This document shows positions 55,886 to 64,000 of a DNA stretch of 64,000 nucleotides, piece after piece. The DNA comes from Paraescarpia echinospica. Its lineage: Eukaryota > Annelida > Polychaeta > Sabellida > Siboglinidae. Location: contig CM034539.1 in NCBI GenBank assembly GCA_020002185.1, forward strand, positions 32,259,551 to 32,323,550, read 5' to 3'. The notes under the pieces were generated by a model. It made no database searches. It was not told the origin of the DNA and saw nothing but the letters and a program-made list of their open reading frames with translations. The position numbers and the translations under genes are program-made. Positions within the stretch are counted from its first letter, which is position 1; every line of letters begins with the position of its first letter.

Positions 55886-55997
55886 CTAAAACATGATACA
55901 TTATAGCAATTATTTTTAAGATCAGATAGACTATTCGAAAATGAATACCATAATTGTGTATTGTGTATGTTTCTGTGTGTGTGTATATACATATATA

Positions 55998-56258
55998 CAT
56001 TCACACACACGCACACACTCACGCACACATACTCACGCACACACATACACACTCTCACACACACACACACGCGTACACACACGCACACACAAACACACAC
56101 ATACACACACACTTGATTGTAAGCACACACACAAACAAGCACACACACATACATACTCACGTACACATACTCACGTACACACACACGCACACATACACAC
56201 ACACATACACACACATACACACACATACACACATACACACACACATACACACACACAT
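55998..56258. repeat. (CA)n microsatellite
   Basis: Continuation of the run interrupted by the gap in the left copy. It directly abuts the damaged vWD exon 7 equivalent. Confidence 0.9.
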
Positions 56259-57262
56259 GGTTGGTTGGCCCGCCAAGACGCCAGCTATTGCCAACACACC
56301 AATATTTCATGTTGGATGGCAGTGAACCACAAAATAAACCACCTGGTTTTCCCAGTTGTTGGTTGCATTATAGTCAGCATTTTCACACAGACCTAGTAAA
56401 ATAATAAAAAATAAAAAAGCCATTAGATACTATTATGTATTGTATGTGCTTACTCTTCTTTTAATCATCGCCTCATTTAGAAATAACCGAATTAAAATTA
56501 ATACTCAATAAACCACGACCATTAATGATTTGCTCTTAACCATTTAAGGTGTCGAACTCGTGAACTAAAATTCATGTTACAATGACATCGATAATGACAT
56601 TGTATAACACTGTTTAATGACGAGGTGCAAAGATAATGACAACATAATATAGGTAACCTGCGATTATCATACAGTATATTATATAGAAATATAATTTATG
56701 TAAATTATTTCGCAATTCTTACCTTCCACACAATAATCATATGATAGCGGGATCCATGTTGTTCCTTCATGTACGCCATCAAATTTAACAGTAACCCCAA
56801 AGTTAGTCTCTACGACTCCTGTGTCTGTGTTGATGGTAGAGATCCCAGGCGGCATGGCGCTAGAAATTTCTATAGCACAATATAAAATAAAAGTATTATG
56901 AAAAAATTACATAATATTTCAGATTTAGTAAACTTCTATAGTACAAAATATCATTTATAAAAAAACATCTTTAACATTTTATAGAATAATATATTGATGT
57001 CATAGACATCTTTAGAATACTGCTATTTATGTAACTCAATAATACAAAATATTCTTCAAGAAATCGTCCGCAAAAACATGTAAAACAATCAATATATTTC
57101 GCTGAGAGAGGTGATTACAAAGAGTAATATAATACTCACCCACATTTTTTAGCAGACCCTATCTTCACCCTCGTTACCCCTCCTGTTGGTAGGTACACGT
57201 AGAGTTCGATCCACATAACGTAAGAGACAGCTGAGTTTGCCATACTCTGGTGGTACCCGATC
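56255..57262 (-). pseudogene. vWD-domain remnant of a third paralogue
   Basis: Three exon equivalents remain: 57262-57140 (second half of exon 5: GYHQSMANSAVSYVMWIELY), 56875-56729 (exon 6: MPPGISTINTDTGVVETNFG, GTTWIPLSYDYCVEG) and 56392-56260 (exon 7: GLCENADYNATNNWENQ, KYWCVGNSWRLGG). Exon 5 starts abruptly at a minisatellite and has a 1-base length change before its donor that breaks the phase. Exon 7 is frameshifted in its middle, its CGN motif has become CEN, and its donor is lost in (CA)n. Exons 1-4 are absent. It is a dead gene. Confidence 0.75.
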
Positions 57263-59030
57263 AGTTGAAAATTATACATACGGGAAGTGTGAGGAGAGTT
57301 ATGGTAAGTGTGATCAGACTTATGGTAAGTGTGAGGAGACTTGCAGTGAATGTGGGGAGACATATGGTAAGTGTGAGGTGACATGTGGTAAGTGTGAGGA
57401 GACGTATGCAAGTGAGAGAAGACATATGGTAATTCTGTGGAGACAGACGAAATGTTTGGCAAACATACGGTAAGTGTGAAGAGACATATTGTAAGTGTGA
57501 GGAGATATATAGTATGTGTGAGGAGACATATGGTAAGTGTAGGGAGACGTATAGTTAATATGAGGAGACAGATGGTGAGTGGGAGGAAACAGAGAGTAAG
57601 TGATGGGAGACGTATTGTTAATGTGAGGAGACAGATGGTGAGTGGGAGGAAACAGAGAGTAAGTGATGGGAGACGTATGGTTAATGTGAGGAGACAGATG
57701 GTGAGTGGGGGGAAACAGAGAGTAAGTGATGGGAGACGTATTGTTAATGTGAGGAGACAGATGGTGAGTGGGAGGAAACAGAGAGTAAGTGATGGGAGAC
57801 GTATGGTTAATGTGAGGAGACAGATGGTGAGTGGGAGGAAACAGAGAGTAAGTGTAGGGAAACGTATGGTTAATGTGAGGAGACAGATGGTGAGTGGGAG
57901 GAAACAGAGAGTAAGTGTAGGGAAACGTATGGTTAATATGAGGAGACAGATGGTGAGTGGGAGGAAACAGAGAGTAAGTGATGGGAGACGTATTGTTAAT
58001 GTCAGGCGACATATGGTATACATGAGGACACATACGGTAAGTGTGAGAAGACGTATGGTAACTCTCTGATGAGAGACGAAACGTTTAACAAGACATACGG
58101 TAGGTGTGAAGAGACATATGGTATGTGTGAGGAGATATTGTAAGTGTGAGGAGACAGGTGGTAAGTGTGAGGAAACATAGGGTAAGTGTAGGGAGACGTA
58201 TGGTTAATGTGAGGAGAGAAATGGTATGTGAGAAGACACAGATGGTTAGTGTGAGGAAACAGATGGTAAGTGTAAGGAGACGTATGATTAATGTGAGGAA
58301 ACATGTGGTAAGTGCGAGGACATATACATTAAGTGTGAGGAGACATATGGTAAGTGAGAAGAGACATAAGGTATGTGTGATGAGAAAAATAACTGCAATG
58401 ATGAAAAAACAAGAGCAACATAACCGTGACGTGAGAGAAGAATGGTAGAGACACATGGTAAGTGTGGGGTGATGTAGGGTAAGTGAGGAGACAGACGGTA
58501 AATGTGAGGACACATATGGTAAGTGTAAGGAGACGTGAGGAGATATATGGTAAGTGTGAACAGACATGTGGTAAATGTGCGAAGGGAAATTGTAATATGA
58601 GGAAACATATGGTAGGTGTGAGGAGACATATGGTAAATGTGAATAAAAATATGGTAAGGATAAATAAACATGTGGTATGTGTGAGGACATATATGGGAAC
58701 ATTCTACGGCGAGACATATGGTAGGTGTGATGAGACAGATGTTAATAAATGTGAGGAGACACATGGTAAGTGTAAGCATACATATGGGATGTGTGAGAAG
58801 ATATATGGTAAATATGGCGAGACATATGGTAAGTGTGATGAGACAGATGGTAATAAATGTGAGGAAACATATGGTTAGTGTGAGGATACAGATGGTTTTG
58901 TGTGAGGATACATATGGTAAGTGTGAGGAGTCATATACTGTAAGCGTGAGGAGACATATGGTAAGTGTCCTGAGACTGATGGAAAATGTGAGGATACATA
59001 TGGTAAGTGTGAGAAGATTTATTCTCTAGG
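57263..59030. repeat. 21-bp minisatellite with 63-bp higher-order units
   Basis: The same 21-bp family as in intron 4 of the complete gene (GTGAGGAGACAGATGGTAAG). At 57575-57990 a 63-bp triple unit (GTGAGTGGGAGGAAACAGAG and onward) repeats about seven times. It ends inside the coding part of the vWD remnant. The long frames here are repeat artefacts. Confidence 0.9.
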
Positions 59031-59039
59031 ATTTTGAAG

Positions 59040-59840
59040 TTGGACATAACGTCAATTTTGTGTATATGTTCTCATCGTCTAGCATCTCACGTATTTTGTT
59101 CTCATTTTGTGATTGGTTCATTATTTGGTGATTCTTCAGTAAGTGAGCATAATTAAAATGATTCGTCCAACCGTCATTGTTCCCACGGTTGACCGCCAAA
59201 AGTCATGTTAGGGAATGCTGCATATCTACAAATTGTGAACTGTAGCAACCACTCGTTAAGGGCACGGAGAGGATTGAGTGAGTGTGCGAGTGAGTGATTG
59301 ATTGAGTGTGTGTGTTTGTTTGTGTGTGTTTGTGTGTGCGTGCGTGTGTGCATGTGTGTGTGAGTGATTGAGTTTGTGGGTGATTGACTGATTGAGTGAG
59401 TGAGTTAGTGAGTGAGTGCGTTATAGTTCCTACGATGTATGTTTTGAATAATCCCACCAATGGGTAACTAAGAGTGGCCCCTTGGACCTATGCGTTTTTG
59501 AGGTGCTTAATACACGAGAAACCACCGACAGGAAACAGTGTGCTCAGATCTATCGCTACGCACAGCTAGCTTTTCAACAATATAAACACAACACAGTCTT
59601 AAATCATTAGTTATATTTATTATTGTTGTATATTGAAGTTTTCGGTACAGACGTACGTCGAATCGGCGACATTCATGTTAGCTTGGTAGCTACAGTAATC
59701 ATTTACTGTCATATGATTCTAAGAAGTACATATTCGTTAAGCCCACGTCCAATGGTTGTGTCGTCAGAGCACAAAAAGGCCGGACAATCTAGGATAATGA
59801 GGAACGTCTTCGACCTTCTTCAAGCGCTTGCACGATACCG
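59040..59840. repeat. 3' flank shared with the complete gene
   Basis: 59270-59425 is a degenerate GAGT/GTGT repeat. 59425-59840 matches 23042-23460 closely (GATGTATGTTTTGAATAATC, ACACGAGAAACCACCGACAG). A minus-strand AATAAA is at 59621-59616. Confidence 0.75.
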
Positions 59841-60158
59841 ACTCATCCGATCTCGAGCTTTGGTAGCGGCCAGAGATTAAGCTCCTCGCACATGCTCTGG
59901 TTGAGGCAGCTGTTGCCTTGTTGGTAGGGTCTGGAGCGAGGACATTGGCACCTCGCGACACACTTGAAGCTGCAGTTGATGACTGGCTTACGGCAAGTGC
60001 GAGTGCACTTGCGATCACACGTCGTCCACACGAGCTCACCAGGACATACTGCAAACACGACTCGACAATTTATACACGACAGAGACTAGGGCGAGGTGTG
60101 TGTGGAATATAAATAATGCTAAGGTTGTGTTGTAGGTGCCTTTAATTAATTAGATAAT

Positions 60159-60305
<147 letters not shown>

Positions 60306-61356
60306 TGGGTGTGCGTATGTGTTATGGTATTGTGATGTTGATAGCAGTTTATCTACATATTTGTATTACATGTTCTAATATTTCTGTCACATTTTTATGC
60401 AAAAATGTTCGAGTTTTACACCAAACACGATGCACTGAGGTACCGCCAATACAATTGCGCCAAAGTGTTTGATCCGGCAGAATCGTGTTCTTATAAGCCG
60501 ACCTTTTTTGTTTTTTCATTTTTTGTCTTTTCCTGATTATTAATCTTTATTACATGCAGCATGCACATCCGTTCATTATAAGCACCAAGTATAAACGTAA
60601 CTGTGTTGCAACACACGAATACATGTTTGAACTTTGAACGACATCCCGTTCTTTTTCTCAAGTTCCCTTGGACGAGTTTCCCACAAACGCTTGCGAACGC
60701 TTCCACGGTCTCGCAAGTAAGTTTCTTTGCGAGCACCTTGTCCTTCTAGTAATTCAAAATACAAAAATAGTATTACCATCTAGATATCATTACACTGATT
60801 TCTGCACCAGCCAGATAAATTCTCCCCGACGTTTATTCGCTTCTTTCTATTCCCAATTACTACCTTGGACCCTTGGCCTTTGATCTACCACTTATTTTAT
60901 ATATTGAAGATCTCACTGGTCATATGAAATAACACTGTACATGTTGATGATTCCAAACTGTTTAAAGAAATTACGATTGTTAGTTGGTGCAGGAATATCA
61001 GGACTTTGTGTGTCTCTGGTGTGAAACATGGCACCTTAAACTTAACGTAGACAAATGACTAACAAAAATAAACGAATATCCACGTTGTGAAAGATTTCGG
61101 TGTCACATTGCCCGACATTTATTTTTAAAGTTCATAATAAATATTATATTTGTATTATCAGTTATAAGTCTTGTTACTGGTCCCTGGACCCCTTGGAATC
61201 TGAATAAATACAACACAATACAATACGATACAACATGCAATATTTTGTCACTGTATTTAATAAATTGCTGGTCATACATGGAAACAATCAACGGATTGAG
61301 TGTTGATTATGTCCACACTCACAGGCACGCACGCACGTACGCACGCACACACACAC

Positions 61357-62351
61357 AAGATTTAACAAGATTGCCACCCAGAGAATTAACTCTAGGTGGC
61401 AGGTGGACAAGGAAGCCCTTTGGCTTATCGAGAGTCCAACCCGTTTATCTATGTGTATCCCGCCCGTCTGAGGTATGTGTCGATTTTATTTTTAAACATA
61501 GTCACGCTACTAGCACCCACACAATCAGCAGGTAATATGTTCCATTCATTTACAGTCCTTTGTGAAAATGAAAACTTTCTTATATCCAATCTACTCTGCT
61601 CCTTTGCTAATGTAAGTTCATGTCCTCTAGTCCTTCTATCTTTCTTAACTGAGAACAAAATATTTCTATCAATATTTTCATAACCCTTCAATATTTTAAA
61701 CACTTCTATCTGATCTCCTCTCAATCTCCTGGTCTCTAGTGTTGTTAAACAGCATTTTTTTAGGCGTATTTCGTAACTAAGATCCTTCAGTTTTGGTATC
61801 ATTTTAGTTGCTCTCCTCTGCACTCTTTCTAGCATATCTATGTCCTTCCTGCGATATGGCCTCCACGCTTGAATACAATATTCTAAATGAGGCCTAACTA
61901 TTGTTTTGTACAGCGGTATTATTAGCTCTTTTTCCTTATACGTTATGTTTCGCCTAATTAATCCAAGGATTTGATTTCCCTTTGAAGCTGCAATTCCGCA
62001 CTGCTCTGAAACCTTCATATCAGCACTAATGGTTAACCCTAAGTCCTTTTCTTTTACAGTAGTACTTAGTCAGTTCCCCCCATTGTATATTCTACCTCTT
62101 CGTTCCCATGTCCTGTGTGGAGGCATTTACATTTCCCAAAACTGAACAGCATTTACCACTTTTCAGACCATTTATATCTCCTTCTGCAGACACTCCACCT
62201 TCCAACACCCAATGCACTGAAAGGTGAATCCTTCCTCCATGGTTTCTGCCCATGACTTCCCACAGCCGGACAATGCAAAATCTACCCAGCTGTGGCAGTG
62301 ATCGCACACCAAGTGTCGATTTGCCTTGACTTGCCGCTTGCAAGGCGCCAT
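61357..62351 (-). mobile_element. CR1-like LINE with internal deletion joining ORF1 start to ORF2 end
   Basis: The minus-strand ATG at 62351 opens a zinc-finger ORF (HLVCDHCHSWVDFALSGCGK, FTFQCIGCWKVECLQKEI), a PHD-like finger as found in ORF1 of CR1 elements. At about 62175 it switches to ORF2 near LFSFGKCKCLHTGH, and continues through FKLKDLSYEIRLKKC-type C-terminal sequence to the 3' end at 61357 (TTAAATCTTG). Everything between, including the endonuclease and most of RT, is missing. A 189-codon frame (62018-61449) remains open. Confidence 0.75.
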
Positions 62352-62850
62352 ATCCCGATCAGAATTTATTTAATAACTTAACTAACTTAGTCTTTATAAA
62401 GACAATCAATTACGTTACGTTAGGCTGCTTTATTTATTTAGGTTACGCCGCCCGACTATCGCCCTTGCTTAATTTTAACAACAATGCTACGTAATCAAAA
62501 TATCTGGCAAGTACTGGCTTACACGGATATTATCTTTTGTAAGTAGTTTGATGGTTGTTACTTTATCTCCTATATATTCTACCACATAATCAGGTTTGTT
62601 AAATCTTGTTTACAACTTATCGAAGGCTAAGTGAGTTACCCTATTATCACTCACTATACTAAGGTGTTCTAAAATACTTTAACTAACTAACTTTAAGCAC
62701 AACTGCTACTCAATATATGTTTATTACAACTTTATGAATGATATTAAGGCAATAATAATACTTATCAATCAGTAATTCCACTTGTTTATCAACTTTTCTG
62801 CACCACCAATTTCTACGATCTATCTCCGCCAAATATAGCCTCGAATACCA
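62352..62850. other. Probable CR1 5' leader and intron sequence
   Basis: Moderately AT-rich with TTAACTAACT repeats. The part near 62352 should be the CR1 5' leader. No boundary recognised. Confidence 0.35.
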
Positions 62851-63540
62851 CACGAATGCAAGTAACGTCTCTCTCTCTCTCTCGCACACGCCCACATACA
62901 CTCAAACACACGGGCAAATGCACACGCACATGCACACGCACTCTCACACCCACCCACCCCACACACACACGTATCCATGTAACATACCTGGTTTGCACAA
63001 ACATCAAATATGCAGCTGCTGTAGGAATTCTGTCCGAGCATACTCTGCTAGGCAGAACAAGATATATTGGTGATCAGATGTATCAATTACTTTTTTTGTA
63101 GATAAATAAATGTAAAGGATTCCTCCTAAATACATCACTTTTAAATGCGCGTCAAATAGTTCCAGGATCATTTTGAATGGGACTCCAACTGTAATGCATT
63201 CACGCCAACTATATACAAATATATCGTTATATGTGACAGACACAACAGTATCCAAACCATATGTGACTTACCTTCTTCGCAAGACATTTGCGGAATGGGC
63301 CTCTCTTGCTTTTAAGGGCCCCGCTTAACTGAGCCTGTTGAATCTCCTGTCATTCGCTGCGTTGCAAGTTAGTTTCACCTTGTCGACGGTTCTAAAACAT
63401 GGTACATCGTAATCATTATTCTGCATGATCAGATTAGATAGAGTATTCTATATTTATCATGCTTGCATGTCTATCAAACATAAAGCTTGGCATTGTTGGT
63501 GACACATCAACACTTTTCTTCGTGAACGTTTTCGCCAAAC

Positions 63541-63750
<210 letters not shown>

Positions 63751-64000
63751 TATGAGTGAGAAGTCAGTGTGTGAAGAAATCAAATTTCACTCTTCTGCAC
63801 GGTGTTTGTTTTGCTCTTTTGTTAACATGTCTTTAATAGTGGTATTCGTTTCAGATGGCTACTTAGCTGTTGATCCAACGTAACCATTGCTTTACTATCG
63901 TGACTTGTCCTACACTCACACGCACACACACTCGAACACACGCACACGCACATACACATTATTAAGCACACTTACTGTTCGGGTCCTGGTGGCCGGCCGA

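Larger units (their letters stand above)
47194..56174. repeat. Large near-identical duplication, right copy
   Basis: Counterpart of 36223-45193. Every element appears in the same order and orientation, and spot comparison shows only isolated substitutions and short indels. Confidence 0.9.

Noticed and set aside
57136..59029. Frames of up to 295 codons with LTICLL or MVSGRKQ repeats
   Set aside because: Same minisatellite family. Only the last ~40 codons of one frame are real vWD sequence.

Overview
This is a piece of an animal nuclear genome, most likely a marine invertebrate (the taxon cannot be fixed from sequence alone). Genes have introns with GT-AG borders. Long (TG)n, (TA)n, (GAGT)n and 21-bp minisatellite arrays are everywhere. 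There are many non-LTR retrotransposon fragments (CR1-like and RTE-like types), a pogo DNA transposon, and a 1000-N scaffold gap at 45194-46193.

1 to about 10.7 kb: a GC-rich endogenous Polinton/adintovirus-like element that runs off the left edge. It has a membrane-active minor-capsid peptide, a conserved Polinton ORF, a small membrane protein, a truncated DDE integrase fused to the tail of a capsid gene, and an adenain-type protease on the plus strand. A protein-primed family B DNA polymerase with N-terminal zinc fingers faces it on the minus strand. Beyond the polymerase lies a minus-strand block with an RPA1-like OB-fold protein followed by three ORFs, each directly behind a stop codon, a pyrimidine tract and an AG. 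A divergently transcribed two-exon gene (9486-10379) follows. The polymerase, integrase, protease and pX-like genes carry stops or frameshifts, so the copy is decayed.

10.8-16.4 kb: satellite DNA, with 28-bp and 21-bp minisatellites, a near-perfect 1031-bp tandem duplication, and a composite unit present twice. 16.7-23 kb: a LINE fragment, an internally deleted pogo element that keeps its DNA-binding and PHD parts but lacks DDE, and several dispersed repeats.

23.4-33.9 kb: one complete 11-exon minus-strand gene (467 codons) for a secreted protein with signal peptide, Cys-rich region, vWD, C8 and TIL domains. All exon phases fit. A second paralogue enters from the right edge (59843-64000) and looks damaged. 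A third is only a vWD remnant (56255-57262), with loose C8 exon relics further left. Together they form a tandem gene family broken up by repeats.

34.8-56.3 kb: repeats and retrotransposon remnants, mostly a roughly 9-kb block present twice, almost identical, on either side of the N gap. It contains a CR1 element nested in an older LINE. The duplication is either very recent or an uncollapsed haplotype in the assembly.
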